Shown here: positions 45,576-58,519 of the stretch, piece by piece
Layout: each line of letters begins with the position of its first letter
Position numbering within the stretch: position 1 is the first letter of the stretch
From: Onchidella celtica
Taxonomy: Eukaryota > Mollusca > Gastropoda > Systellommatophora > Onchidiidae
DNA: 64,000 nucleotides
Direction of reading: 5' to 3'
Assembly (NCBI GenBank): GCA_963931925.1
Contig: OZ007570.1
Location: 56,901,321 to 56,965,320, forward strand
Made by a program: the position numbers and the translations under genes
Notes under the pieces: model-generated
Told to the model about the DNA's origin: nothing
What the model saw: the letters and a program-made list of their open reading frames with translations, nothing else
The model's database searches: none

Positions 45576-45999
45576 CACATTCACAAAACCCTTCTGTCTG
45601 GCTTCCTACCACCAGATACAAATTGCATGACCTGGTACATGTACATTTGGATAATTATAAACCTGAACTCGATGGCCCATGTAATGATATCACTTTCAGG
45701 GTGGAATGCCTTCATTTTACCAATCAGTTAAGCGTGTACATAAAAAGAAATTAGCGCTGTTCTGGGCAATTTCTTGATTATGTGCGAGATCGATCAGCTT
45801 GGAACATCAATAATGTATCTGTAACTTTACATGGGTTTCTGTTCAGTGGAGAGCAGGTTGAAATGATCGAAGAAAAGGGAATTTGAAAAGTGCAGAGCAA
45901 TTTGATATGTTTGTCAGGAATTCAGCCCAGGAGGACGTCCGTAAAGTATGTGTGCTCGTAAGTTGGGAGCCTGGTTTGTTTTTAGGTCTTTATTGTAGG
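45576..45999. other. Unassigned spacer
   Basis: Nothing recognised. Confidence 0.4.
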
Positions 46000-46262
46000 A
46001 GTTTCTCTGCCCTAGGCATTTACACTAAAACTCCACTTTTTAAAAATTTTACTTGTTCTTCTTTTGTGTGTTTTTGTGGTAGGGATTTGTTTTTTTTTAA
46101 AATTTTGCCAGGGCAGCGGCCCTGTTCGGCCTGCTCTTTTCATCTTTCAATTGCCGAGATGTCTTTAATGTGAGCAACGTGCCCACGGCCTCTCCGAGTT
46201 TTCCGTCCTTATCCAAGAAGACTAGGTGCTCGACCCTACCTACCATAGGATCAGGGACAGGA
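46000..46262 (-). repeat. Repeat I, copy 2
   Basis: Partner of 6206-6455 with the same peptide-like minus-strand segment (PVPDPMVGRVEHLVFLDKD, GKL). The coding resemblance survives between two diverged copies even though neither is a full gene. Confidence 0.6.
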
Positions 46263-46410
46263 ATTGTGCATTAGAAATACTGTGAAGTGAGGAGACTCGC
46301 AAATATTAATGATGTTGACCAGCCGACCCGCGCAAGATAAATCTTGCAGATGCTTTGTAAGACGCCCAATCTTAAATCTAGAACTAGGCTACATTAAAAT
46401 CAGCGTTTGG

Positions 46411-46740
46411 ATTCGATGCAATGACTAATAGAACTTACGTAGAAATACACAGATGTTCTCACGCTGATTTTCAACCACTAATGTATAAAGAGAGGTCAAT
46501 GACGAAATTTGCTTTTTGATTCTAATCGACGAAAATGCGTCTGTTTTTGCGGTACAAACAACTCTTAAACAAATAATATTAAAGAATGATTTTTGTCTGA
46601 AATGAATGTGTTCACTTAACTTATCGTCAAAAAGCGAGACACTTCACCAAGTTTCATAATTTTTGATCGCGTAGGCGCGAAGTTTTAAGTAATTACAGGT
46701 TCACCGACTAGCTCCATTATAGTAAGATTACTATGTTTTT
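46411..46740 (+). repeat. Repeat K, copy 2 (old, diverged)
   Basis: Weak collinear match to 3418-3790; see copy 1. Preceded near 46332 by a GCAAGATAAATCTTGC hairpin that also has a counterpart at 2703. Confidence 0.5.
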
Positions 46741-47856
46741 GAAGAAGTCGTCAAATAGGCCATGCTACATGCCACTTAAGGTTTCAGAACATCAAGTCAT
46801 GGGCATTCAGCATTCTGGTGTCCGTGAGCTCAAACAAGAGGGGTTGGGGGGGGGGGGAGGAGGAGATTGAAGCCATGGTTGTGAAAAGGGTACAAGAGAG
46901 GAGAGAGGGGTGGGGAGAGGGTGGAAAATGCCAAAAATAGAGCGTACGTATTTCATGGATGGCCCCCAAGCTGTGTCTGAGATAGCCAGAGAAAGGATGG
47001 TCTCCACTGATGAAGTGACTGGGAGGTGTTGTATTGATTAATTTCTTTTATAGTTTTATATCTTTACAGGAAATTTTTTAATTTTTTTTTGGATTCACTG
47101 GTTGGTTGGCTGGTTTGTTGGCTGGTTGGCTGGCTGGCGGGTTGGTTGGTTGTTGGTTCGTTCCTTGGTTACTTGTTAGATTAGTTAGTTAGTTGATTTG
47201 ACAGCCGTCCCTATCGGAGCACGTCCATCAAGTTACCACATGGCTGCCGCCCGGCCATTTGAAAACATTGACCTACTATTTAGATCAACTTCTACCATTT
47301 GATTATATATATATTCAGATAAGTCAGTAGCCTCAGACTGACCTTCTCCTGCCTATAAAATTTATGTTTATAACCGTTCAAGTTCTCATTTATAAGATGG
47401 TGTGCTATAGTCCTCTAATGGCTGTGTGAACCAACCGGGAACAACTGAACAATCAACTACAGATTCAATTATTGTCGAAGGATTAAGCCGAACTGCCATG
47501 GCTTTTAGGCTTTTAAAGAATTAAATGTTCCTGACAGTCCACGGAATGGGTATTTTATCCTATCCATCACATTTTCAACACATGGTGTCATAAAAGGGTT
47601 TAACTAGTTTAAGTTCTAGAATTATTATTTATGGTAAGTCACAGAAATTGAAACAAAACAAATTCCCATACATTCAGTTTTGTACACAAACTGGCTATGG
47701 ATTTGAAAACATGTGAAAACATAAATCTTTTTTATTCTCAGTGGATAGCTAACGTTTTTTTCCGGGATTCAGGATTTAATGCGGATATTGTAATCTTATT
47801 CGGACGATGAGTAAATTGCTTTAATTAAATTCTCTGTTTGGTCCTGATAATTTGTA
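46741..47856. other. Unassigned region
   Basis: Includes a poly-G run (46846-46858), a degenerate (GGTT/GGCT)n stretch at 47098-47165 and (TA)n near 47305. No gene supported. Confidence 0.4.
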
Positions 47857-47934
47857 TTGTTCGATAGCTTGTTAGTGTTTTGTGTCCTTTCTCCACAAAG
47901 TGGGGCTTTGTCTTACAGCAACATTCTGACTCCA

Positions 47935-48235
47935 TTCTCAAGTTCAACTGGCGCCAGGAAAAGTGAAGACATTGCTACATTTGAGAATAGGCTCAAAACT
48001 GAATTGTTTAGGACTTTTATCTTCGAAACAGAATCCCATTTGGTCTCAGAGGTTTGAGGATGAAAGTAGATTAAGTCTTAGTGTTTGTTAATGTATGTGA
48101 GTTCGAGTATGAAGAACTGATTTGATGTTAACCCTGTTTCTAATTTTAGTTCAGTTCCTGAGAGCACGTCATTGTTGTTATTTGTTTTTGTGGATTTGAA
48201 CGTTATGTACGTTAATTATTACTCACTTACTTACT
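47935..48235 (+). pseudogene. Possible LINE ORF2 C-terminal end
   Basis: The frame reads RKSEDIATFENRLKTELFRT, then F, close to the SL..FK..LKT.LF..AF ending of many LINE ORF2 proteins. The downstream sequence finishes in ACTTACTTACTTACT at about 48224-48238, which could be the element's simple tail. Short match, so moderate to low confidence. Confidence 0.35.
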
Positions 48236-48697
48236 TACTGTACTCACTTCACTTCATTCACTTAATTTATGGGTCAACAATGGAAATTCCACACAATTCT
48301 CTCTCCCTGAATCTAGTTCCTATTTGTAAGAGATGACATTGTGTGGGTAGCGAAGACGTACATTCTGCCACAGACCAGACTTTCTAAGTGCTGGAGTCTC
48401 ACAGCTTCGGTAGATTACAGCCAGAAATACTGATCACACATGGACATATTAAAAAAGCCATGTCCTAATGAAGTCCAGATTTGACCAGAGGGTGGATATC
48501 TGTAACCTTGGCCCTTCCGAAATAGCCGAGTTCTCACCTGATTCCTAAGGCTATGCAGTGAAGATAGTTATAGACATTTCTTTGGAGACTGAGAGCAGGG
48601 CCCTCCTTAGGATCTACGGGGCCCAGTGATCATAATCGCTGTTGTTAACATGTTCTCTGTGAAACCCCCAATGTGGTGTTAGGTGTATGTTACCATG
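48236..48697. other. Unassigned spacer
   Basis: Nothing recognised. Confidence 0.4.
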
Positions 48698-48985
48698 TCG
48701 AGACCTTGGTTCTTGTTTGTTCCAACTCCACTTTTTGCACCACTGAGAAATTCGTCGTTAAACATCTGCGGAATTAGTATAATGATAAGGAGTTAGAATA
48801 ATTAATGGGAACTAAGGATAAATGGGAACCGTGAAACAGCTTGATAAGTGTTACAACCAGAAGGCTATGGTTACAACGCATTTTAAACGAGTGTCAAAGT
48901 CTGCATTTATTACATCTCTTCCACATACTAAAAGATCTCCATTTTTTTCAAAAAATGGGATTAGAACTATAAAATAAGGTTGCGA
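48698..48985 (+). mobile_element. MITE family A, copy 7
   Basis: Longest copy (288 bases), because small internal duplications and insertions occur around AATGGGAACTAAGGATAAAT and ACCAGAAGGCTATGGTTACA. Ends TCGAGACCTTGGTTCTTG and AAGGTTGCGA. Confidence 0.85.
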
Positions 48986-49224
48986 CGTGTTGTTGCGTGC
49001 ACTTGACGAGGCTAGATTACCCCAGCTCCACACTCTCCCCCCCCCCCCCACCCACCTTTCACCGCAACTGGTCTAAATGGCTTTAAGCCTGCCCTGGATG
49101 ATGGAGGAATAGTTCACGCATCCTTACAAAAATAATGATCATCATGACGTACTGCCCAAACTATGATGATTTATTACCCCTCCCTCCCCCCATCTTCGAC
49201 AGCTCATGTTGATAATTGTACAGT
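48986..49224. other. Unassigned spacer
   Basis: Poly-C near 49036-49049 and C-rich DNA; no gene. Confidence 0.4.
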
Positions 49225-49388
49225 TTTGTAAAAGTCAGTGGCTACGTTTACGGCAGATTACGCGCATACCCCAATAGAAAAAAACGAAGAAAGGAAGCGC
49301 TGCTGTACGAACGGGAGTAAAGCCGAACAAAGAAAATGGTGAACTGTGTTAACCGGCTGCCGTAAACGTAGCCACCGTGTTTGTAAAT
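49225..49388 (+). mobile_element. MITE family G, copy 1, with 9-base duplication
   Basis: The element at 49234-49379 has inverted ends CAGTGGCTACGTTTACGGCAG (21 bases, one mismatch) and is flanked by TTTGTAAAA and TTTGTAAAT, an 8-of-9 match. Copy 2 at 62076 has an exact 9-base pair. A 9-base duplication suggests a Mutator-type transposase; an 8-base hAT reading is possible. Confidence 0.78.
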
Positions 49389-51340
49389 TCACCTTTTCAA
49401 TAGAGTTTTGTGTTTCTTTTCTTTTTTTTTTTCCCCCTCTCTTATCTCATCAATTGACAAAAAGCGGTAACAGGGATTTTAATACTTTCGGATTTGGAAC
49501 TGGCAAGGAATCTGAGTCGTTAATTAATTGAAGGGGAAAACAATAGTAATAGTTAAACTCAGGGTTTATTAATATTATGATGTCAGTGGCATTTAAACTA
49601 ATTTTCACTTTTTGCATTTTTTTTTTCAATGTTTCATCGTTGTTGATGACATTTCGATTCACGGCACTTGAAGAGACTGTCTGATATCGAAAGGACCGCC
49701 CACTTGTACGGCCTCGGAAGTCGTTAAAATGTCATGACTTCGAGATTATTTAAGCATTATTTTGTTTTCATTTTCTTTTTTTTTGCATATTCGCGACCGA
49801 TTTTCTTTAAGTCTCGCACGTGACAGTTTGTCTTTTGAACCGGCGTCACGATTTTATTTACTTCAAGTTTATTTTTGTTGTTGTTGTTGTTCAATTTGTG
49901 TGATCGAACAGTCACCAACCCACTGTTTCCTATGCTTGATACAGTTTTTGTTTAACACATGAAGCTGTCCTACTTTCTATAAATTACGTTCACTCTTGAT
50001 CACGAACGATCTTACAGGTTGCAACCATTGCAAATAAGGGGTAATCCAACCAGCGCTGCGGGTCCTTGGGATTTTTCCCAAGATCTTGCGATTTCCGGGG
50101 TTACCTTGGAATTTCGACATTTTTCGTGCTTTTGTGTGTTTCTTATTATTTCTTTGTTTAAAAAGCCACAAAATTGCCTTTCCTCTCATAATGCCGTTTG
50201 CTACTTAAAAGGTGAATAAGGCCTAATGGGCTAAGGGGCAGTTTGAGTCTGCTTGTTTAGGAAGATTTTGTTGCGTCATCCGCGAGCTAATCACTGCCAT
50301 TGTTTAGTTTAAAGTCGAAGTATTACGAAATTGTTAATTTTAAATGTAATTTTTGTGTTGAAAGAAAAAAATCTTGGGACTTTTAAAACCCGCTTCTTGG
50401 GATTTTTGAAAATCCTCACCAGCAACGCTGATTCCAACACTGAACTTAGTGGATGGAGGCCGAGTATTGATGCAGTAATGCAAATTTAGTAAATGACCAT
50501 CTGTATCGCTGAACACAGAACAGTTGCGCAAATTCTGGGTAATTTAGCACTGAACTGGTAGATGGGGGCTCATTATTGATGTAGCGATGCAATTTATCAA
50601 GTGACCATCGGTATTGCTGAACGGGGACATGCCAAAAGCACCAGTTGTCGTATTACTGACGTGCAAGTAGCACCAGCGATGAGGCTAATGAAAAGCACCA
50701 GCAGTAGACGAATACAATCTCGAATACATTTGTACGTATAGCTGTTGATACTCTTAGATAACAAACTAACAGTGGATTATCCTAAATTGGCATAAGAAAA
50801 GCAACACCAGACCCTTCATAATTATGATTCGGTTGTAACCATACATTGTAATTAGACAGTGCCGATCTAGGAAAAGTCAGAAGGCGCCAAGGCAGAAAGC
50901 AAAGACCAGAACTACCGACTAGCCTAGAAGAAACATACCAAGGCCTCCAGCAGTTGGATTCACCTTTGAACATTAAAGTTGAATTGGAGCAGCACACAAT
51001 AACGACATCAACAAATTCGTCCTATATACTACATTTAAATACTGGCTAATAAGAAGTATTCGTACGTCTACTTATGCTTTTTGCATGCCTCAATCCACTA
51101 TTGCTTTTGGTATCTTTCCACTACTGGTGCTTTTTGACTGCTACCCACTGGACACAGTGCGATGGCGTGTCTCAAAGTTCAAGACCATTATTTTACTCGC
51201 GCCATATAACCGAAAGGCAACGGTAGTAGCTGTATCATCATTGTTAATGTTAACCTCTTGTCCACTTTTATTCGTTTGTTTGAATTGAATATCTGCTTAC
51301 CCCCTCCCCGAAACATCCAAACAAACAAACAACCAAACCC
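49389..51340. other. Unassigned region with one diverged duplication
   Basis: A segment at about 50437-50515 recurs at 50550-50625, with CACTGAACT, TATTGATG.AG and GACCATC.GTAT.GCTGAAC shared. No gene supported elsewhere. Confidence 0.5.
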
Positions 51341-51587
51341 GATCACATTGCTTGTTTGTTCCAACTCCACTTTTCGCACAACTGAGAAATTCGGTCTTTA
51401 GCGTTTGCGGCTTCAGTATTATGACAAGGAGTTAGGATAAATGGGAACTGTGAAACAAGTTGTTAAGTGTCACAATGCATTTTAAACAACTGTCAGCGTG
51501 TGCATTTGTTATACCTCTACTGCATACTAAAAGATCTCCAGTTTTTGCAGAAAATGGGGATAGAATAAGCAAGAGCTAAGACCGTGG
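51341..51587 (+). mobile_element. MITE family A, copy 8
   Basis: CTTGTTTGTTCCAACTCCAC, GAGAAATTCGG, GACAAGGAGTTAGGATAAAT, CTAAAAGATCTCCAGTTTTT. Terminal repeats are partly degraded. Confidence 0.85.
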
Positions 51588-51850
51588 TATATTCGTCCTT
51601 CTGCTACATACTCTGCTTTCCTTGTATTCCAGATCTGAAGTCTTGGAGGCAAAGACGTCTTGGATTTTGGTTGGACAAATCCCAGCCTTTGATCTGACAA
51701 CTTCCAGTCGTCGGGAAGATCGTTCAAATTTTGGATCTACCGTGAAGCTCAAGGTAAAAGAAAGCATAATATATTACAAAAGTGAAAAAGAGAAAATTTC
51801 CGAATATAACCGGGTGTCAGGAAAAACAAAGAAGCAAACAAAGATGACTG

Positions 51851-51881
<31 letters not shown>

Positions 51882-52616
51882 CAGTAATTGTAAGAAACAT
51901 TTATTCAGTGCTTCATTCCGTCAATGGAAGCTGTAGATCTATGTGTTTTACAGTCCTTCTATCGCTCACATCCAATTCACCGTTATAAAGATCATACAAG
52001 ACATGGGAGAACGGTCGGAAACAACTGTGGTTGCAATCCATTGATGAAAAAGATGTGTTTCCAGAGGTTTCTTAAACATTTGATTGTAAAAAAAATAAAA
52101 ATAAATAAATACTTTAAGGTGTACACATAACTCCAGAGGCATTTTTCTCAAATTATTATAAGCTTTTTGCTCAAACAGAGCAATTGTGGTAACATGAACT
52201 TTGTAAAATTGTAATTTTCAAGGTTAGCCATGCAGTCCATAATTATTATGTACACTCTCAAGTCCAAGAGAAATAAATAGGCTAATTAACCCGGAAGATA
52301 AAACTGACAAATTCAATTAACTATTTTGTACTTGTTCCAGACCCAAACATTAGACAATATCTGTAATCTCGTACGTTGATAGGACATAATTAACCCGCGC
52401 ACACACACGGAAGAGGAGCTAGAAACACATACACACATACCATTTTCTTCCATCGACGACTCCTCCCCACCCTAGCCCCTTCCTCTGCCCCTTCCCAAGG
52501 CTACACACAAATTATGATGTTAAGATTTTCAAAGCTTTGTTACTGGCAATATGAGTGGACAATATGAGTGTTGATTATTCGTTATAAAATAGAAAGTGTT
52601 CTTTATCAGATGCACT
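51588..52616. other. Unassigned region with (AAT)n
   Basis: (AAT)n at 51851-51880. No gene supported. Confidence 0.4.
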
Positions 52617-52803
52617 TAAGAAAATAGACCTTTTCTGTCCATAAAAGCCATCTGGGCGGTCCTGTTGAACAAGTCAGTGGTTGCCCTCTTGTATTTGCCC
52701 CCAAATCTTCCTCCGTTCATGACTGTTTTCGCCCCCTCGTCGCCCTTGTCTTCGCCTCCCTCCCAAAATCGCCCCCGCAGGAGGGTCCGTCGCTGGCCTT
52801 CAG
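52617..52803 (-). mobile_element. MITE family J, copy 2 (partial)
   Basis: The inverted sequence matches the first third of family J: GAACAAGTCAGTGGTTGCCC, CCCCCAAAT, TTCATGACTG and CGCCCCCTCGTCGCCCTTG correspond to the other copies read backwards. The AGAAAATAGACCTTTTCTGT part matches GACAGAAAAGACCTATTTTT in copy 3. Confidence 0.65.
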
Positions 52804-53033
52804 AATGCAAACATGTCCAGGACAAGGACACATAATTATAATAATATAAAACCATGTCAGATAATAGCGAAATGATAGCCTGGCGCCCGGCTCTGTGGCA
52901 CCATCGTCCTGTTTTTGATTTTTTTTTTTATATGCAGTGCAGATAGGTCAATGCTTTTCAAAACACAGAGTTTACAACGTAGTGATGGGGAAGGGGAGGG
53001 GGGGGGGAGATGGATTGTTCTCGTGAATAATAA

Positions 53034-53776
53034 AACTAGTGACAACCCCATGAACTATGTTCCCGTGCAACCCGGGTATTGATAAGCTGTCCGGAGGCTG
53101 AAGGGGGGGGGGGGGGGAGGGAATGAATGTTCTTTTTTTTTTGTTGGAATAAATAAATCTTCTTCTGTTGCTGTTGTTGTTTTAGTTTGTATTGTTGTTG
53201 TTGTTGTTACTGTTGATTCATTTTCATTAATTTCGATTGCCCTTGCACTGTTTGCAGTAAATCAGTGATCAATGTTTATCTCTGTAATCTATACTATATA
53301 TATTTGTGGACTTGAGATTTTTCGTTGCAAAAGGCTTCTGAACCACTCAACACTCAGACTCCAAATTTTATATGGTACATCAGAATGGATGTAAGGTTGC
53401 ACAGTTTTTAATAGAAGTCTCAAATCGGTGTAGTTGTTTTTTTTTATTGGAAATTTATTGTTTCGCCATGATTTAGATCTAGATCTATTTCGAGTCATGG
53501 TTCGCCATTTTAAGGTTTCGTTATCACTTCCTGCGATGTGTTCACTATCAAACACACTAACCCGTGCGCAAATCACGCTGTTGCACGGGATGCGCAGGGT
53601 GTCAACTCACAAAGGCAGAGCAGTAAGACTTATTTAAAAACAAACAAAACAAAAATAAAATAAACAAATAGGAACAGGCAAGATGAAGCAGGTCCATAAT
53701 AACAACCCAGAACTGAAACCAATATTCAATCCGATTTATCCCGGGCAGGGCCGGGGACCTCAGCTAGTCATAGCAA
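53034..53776. mobile_element. Possible element bounded by inverted CCGGG termini
   Basis: CTAGTGACAACCCC and AACCCGGGTATTGAT at 53036-53086 face, inverted, GACTAGCTGAGGTCCCCGG and CCCGGGATAAAT at about 53730-53773. Similar single ends lie at 12599 and 60541. The interior is non-coding, with poly-G, (GTT)n and an ACCCGTGCG...GCACGGGAT hairpin at 53562-53594. The repeat ends are too imperfect for certainty. Confidence 0.4.
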
Positions 53777-54792
53777 TAAAACAGGAGGACTTGTTTTTTT
53801 GTGTTTTTTTTTGTTGTTGCTTTTTTCAGCTCCAGCGTTGGTTAAAGACTAAAATGCCATTAATACAGATCGCTCTTTAGCAAATATGAGCTCATCAGGA
53901 AATTAAAGTAAAGGTGGAGAGGAATCACCGTGAGATATGATAGATATGACCTCATCCGCAAGCTACATAAATATAATTAGAGCAGCGACTGTAGTAATTC
54001 ACAGGTCTAAAACACCTGGTCAAAATGTATGTATCATAATACTATTTTTATTATATACTCATTTTTTTTTGGTACTCGCTATAAATTCCAAGAACAGGTA
54101 GAACTGAAGAAGCTCCTAGGAACAGCACTGGACTATTTTCTTATCTCTTGAAGAGGCCACTGATTTTTTCAGTAATTTGCTGACAGAATGGAGATAATCA
54201 TTATCAATTTGCAAAGTCCCTTCCCCCACATAGATCTACACGCACTTCGGCAGAGCCTTAAAAAAGAACAAAGAAAAAAAAAAACTAATCTACCCGAGCT
54301 TAACTATGGCAAAGTATGGAAAGAAAGGAATTTCCGAAATTTTAAGAATCGGAAAGGCAGATGTTTTATATCAGAATTTTCTAAGAAGCAGGTGTTTTTG
54401 AAACTTATCAGAACGTTAGCTTTTGACAGCAGTAATCTGGGTCGCATTAAAATTCCTCCTTTTCAAGGCTCCCGGGATCATTGTGTGAACATTAAAATTT
54501 GTAACAACACGGAAACCGATGTTTACCGAAGTCTAAAAACTCATTGATCGCATCCGATTTGAAGAACCCCAGAGGTGTTGGAAGGTCGAGTATTTGAACT
54601 GAGGAGACAAGAAAAAGTCTGTAAATTCTTTCATTTTGAAATTCTTTCAAGTGAGGAATTGTGAGTTTTTTGAGGCTGTCGTGAAGCTTCACTTTCAACT
54701 TTTATCTGATCCTAGTAAGATCAAAAGGATGCAGTACCTGAGGATTGATAGATTGTCAGAAATAAAGATGCTGCGCTCTGCTCCAACCGAAT
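53777..54792. other. Unassigned region
   Basis: The 119-codon plus frame at 54188-54547 is the longest here. It is Lys/Asn/Arg-rich with no recognised motif, and AT-rich composition makes chance plausible. Confidence 0.35.
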
Positions 54793-55022
54793 TGCGACCT
54801 TAGTTCTAGTTTTCTGAAAAACTGGAGAGCTTTTAGTACGTAGAAGAGATACGCTTGTACATAGCAAATGCTCACTTTAGCACTTGTTTAAAATACGTTA
54901 CGGCACTTATCAAGCTGTTTAACAGTTCCGTTTTCTCCTAACTCCTTATCACAATAACTGAAGTCGCGTTTCTCAGTTGTGCAAAAAGTGGAGTTGGAAC
55001 AAACAAGAACTTAGATCGCGGA
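54793..55022 (-). mobile_element. MITE family A, copy 9
   Basis: TGCGACCTTAGTTCTAG to GGAACAAACAAGAACTTAG then ATCGCGGA, inverse to copies 4-8. Internal CACTTATCAAGCTGTTTAAC and CTCCTTATCACAATAACTG. Confidence 0.87.
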
Positions 55023-57730
55023 ATGTTAGATGGGTGTCATGAATATGAAATGGAAAAATAATTTGTCATGAAACACGAGATGCTTTCATTTTGGGATCAG
55101 GGGTGCTGAATTGGTACGTCGTTTCTAGACTTAGCAGAGACATGGTACTCACCTGTGATATTAAAAACGCGTCGGAGGCGCGAAGTGTTTTCATCACAAA
55201 AAAGCCGATTCAGACCAGGCCACTTTTTTGGAGCACTGATAGCGCTGACAATGACACATTAATACAGGAGATCAGTGGAGTCTTTCACACACTGCGCTGC
55301 TAACGTGCCTTTGTAGAGCCCGTGGCGCACTTTAGAAGTTTAGTAGCGGCACCGACGGACCAGAGTAGCAAAGCTGACGCGCTTCCGACGTGCCACAAAA
55401 AGAAAAAAACAACGTTGTAAGTCGCCTCATCTGATGGGGCACTAAAATTAATGTTCACGAAGATCCCCCTCCGCAACTTTGACCTTGGTGCGCGTACGAC
55501 GATTTTGATTGGCCAACTAGTATGATGGTGCCGTCAAGACACAGAGTTTCAATGAGACCTCTGGCATGAGCCGACTCCTTGGACCTCACTGAAATTCATT
55601 GTCGTGACCTAACCACCCAACTAGACGAAGGATCAAAATCAGCTGGTTCCCGGCTCCCGTCTAGGCATAGTGGTTAATTCCCGTCTGGAAAACATGCAAC
55701 TGAAATATTTCTTTTGACGTCACAAACCTTGTGTTCCTACGAAATTTTGAATTGTATATCGTCTTTGATGGGAAGTACCAAGCCATAAATGATGTTTCTT
55801 TCTCCTAAGAGTTTCTTTTTGGACTACGGCCAGTCTTTGTGAGCGCACATGCTCGCCTTCGTGCAAAACAACAACAACACCAAGAAAGTGTTGTAAGAGT
55901 ACGCTTGCCCAGCCGCCGTGCACGAATTTTGGATGACATACATGAAACAAAGCAATTCAATCTGACCCAGCCAGTTTCATGGTGTCAGCAATTTTACTGA
56001 CAATAATTCCCGAGTGGCCTTGAGGCCTTGACAGGTCATCCTACAGTGATAACCGGGTATGCACTGGCAGTAGTGATGGCCGATATCGCCTTTGATCAAG
56101 ATCGTAACATGATTGTCCGGAAATGGAAACCACGTCGAAATCATTTAGCAACAGCTGTTGACTCGATACCGCTGGCTGATATCGACAGCAGAACAAATAA
56201 CTACCATGCTGTGGTTTCTTTGGTCGGGTCCGCTCTTGTAAAAATGTCAGGTTTACAGAGGTCAGGTGGGAGGGCAATGTGCTGGACAGCGCCAAACTTG
56301 TGAGATGTTCGATTTCGTAAGTTCTTAAGGAAAATAACGGTTCCGTTGGATGTTTTGAAAGAAGTGCAAGTTGTCACAACACCTTTCAAACATCAAAATA
56401 ACGGGTTTCTAAGACAATTTCCAGCAAAATATTTTAACTAAATGCAGAGAACAGGCTAAGCGTTCATATCGTAAGCAAATCTCAATTTCCATAGAAAAAG
56501 AAAATTCCTTTTCTCAGGAATTTTGGTCTTTCACCGTAAGCCCAACTTAAACCACACTGCCAAACTCATAACATGATATATTTCCCAAGTAGAACGTGGC
56601 TTCTTCTGGAGATTTTCATAGAACTGCCAGTTGACAAAAACTCCTTACGTCACAGAAATTATGCTTATGCCAAACTGCATTAAGCTGTTTTAAATGCGGC
56701 ACCTAGACCTTATTATCGTGTTTGGGAAGAATACCGTACTAGCCAAAAAATACAATTTTGCAGGAGATGCAAAACACGGCTTTTTTCTTTAGTTAATTTC
56801 CATTGTGTTATTAGCCAAAGAAACCATTACTCCATGGAGAGTTATAACCCATCTGAAAGTTCGGGAGTATTTCATCTTATGGAAATGGAGCTAGAGGGTA
56901 AACATGTACTCATCTAAACTGTGGAATTTTGGGAAATGTCTCAAGCTCAGACCAGGCAATGGCAGTGTTTCATATAGGAAGGACCAGACCTGACAAATAT
57001 GGGGTTGCAAAAGGCCGGAGACTCTCAGCTCATATTAAACTTTTAAAACTCTTCTAAAATGGCGTGTTATTCATTGGATATGGAGCTTTACAAAACAAAT
57101 ACATTTTGTGTGTGTGTGTGTACAAGGGTGGAAGGAGGGGGAGGGATAGGGGAGGGGAGAAGTGCAAGTGTGTGTGTATGTGTGATTATTTTTGTTATAG
57201 CTCAGTGACCGGTGTAGAGAGTAAGTTTCTAGTCAACTCTGGGGGGATGGGGTGGGGGGGGGGGCAAACAAAATTACTTGGCGGGCCGGATCCTACCCAT
57301 GGGCTGTCGGTTGCCCATGTCTGGTTCAGTTAGATGAAAATCTCGACGGAAACTGTGAAAATTAAATAATTTTAAGATAAGGCAGCTTAGCAACAATTTC
57401 TTCGTGAAAATTGGCGTTCTGGTTGCAGCTGTCGGAATCAAAGTAGTCGTGAACGTAACGAATCTTTCGCAGACGGAGTTGATAGAATGCTGTCATAGTA
57501 ATGGCAATTGTTATAGCTGCTTTTGCACTTTTAGAATGTTTTTTTTTTTATGGTGGAGGTTTGGACGTTGTAGTTTATACCAAAGTGCATAGTTCATGGT
57601 TTTACAGACACGTGGGCTACCCCCCTCCCCGCCCCCCCCCCCCGAAAAAAAAAAGATTTGAGAAATCTGAGGTTGTAGTAAAGATTTTTCGCCTTTGACA
57701 GAATGATGCCTAGATCTCTTGTATTTCTTG
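55023..57730. other. Unassigned region
   Basis: About 2.7 kb with no convincing gene. Repeat H copy 2 lies at 56728-56860. A GT/GGAGG-rich patch lies at 57105-57175 and poly-G/poly-C runs near 57256 and 57630. Frames of 60-95 codons lack motifs. Confidence 0.4.
56728..56860 (+). repeat. Repeat H, copy 2 (weak)
   Basis: Short collinear similarity to 8755-8930, centred on AGGAGATGCAAAA. Confidence 0.4.
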
Positions 57731-58000
57731 ATGGGTATAGGGAACGGGATTTAATGACACAGTTACTATATTTAAATTTACAGATGACGTCATGGGGCAT
57801 TCGAACTGTTCAACGCGGTGGTTAAGCACAGTTGTTATGGACTTTGTAAGGGCGATTCGAGGCACAAAGATCAACTGCACATGAAAAGTGTGTACAAAGC
57901 CCATAACTGTGCTTAACCCCTGCGTTGAAGACTTCGAATGTCCCATGTCTTAAATCTAAATATAGTAACTGTGTCATTCAATCTCGTTCCCTATACCCAT
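57731..58000. mobile_element. Foldback element with arms over 100 bases
   Basis: The left arm 57731-57849 (ATGGGTATAGGGAACGGGAT, CACAGTTACTATATTTA, CATTCGAA, GGTTAAGCACAGTT) is inverted at 57893-58000 (AACTGTGCTTAACC, TTCGAATGTCCCATG, TAAATATAGTAACTGTGTCA, ATCTCGTTCCCTATACCCAT). The centre is about 43 bases and the arms differ at roughly 10-15% of positions. Non-coding; a foldback or long-inverted-repeat MITE. Confidence 0.85.
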
Positions 58001-58519
58001 GCTTTTCATTGGAGCAGACTGGATCGGCTGAAGATGGAATTGTACGCGTCAGTGGAAAGATTGCAAAGATAACTTGTATTTGCTGAACGGCCAGTAAATG
58101 GCACCTGCCGTTAAATCATCCCCAAGGTATCGGAAACGCTGATGTTGTCCCTAGGCCTATTTAATAGCATTGTCACGGTCATTTTTTTTATCCTTTCACT
58201 TAATGATTTTGTCGACAGCCGCGATCCACGAATGCTTATGCAGAGACAAGTGACACGAACAGGGAATGTGTTTCCAGGGGGAATACCCCTAATCTGTATG
58301 TGAAATCAGTGTTTTCCCTGGTTTGGTCTCCATACTCAATGATATCAGAACTCCTCTGAATGCTCTGGCATTCTCTTCATTGATTCCCCCGTCTGAAAGC
58401 AAGTGATAACTAACCGAACACCGAGTCAGGTGACGGGAGCATTCGTTGTAAATTAATGAATTAATTCCCTGTTAACATGTTTATCATCTTGATTGAAATT
58501 GTATTTTGTCACTGTTTGA
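58001..58519. other. Unassigned spacer
   Basis: Nothing recognised. Confidence 0.4.

Noticed and set aside
54188-54547. 119-codon Lys/Asn-rich frame
   Set aside because: AT-rich composition, no recognisable domain and no second copy.
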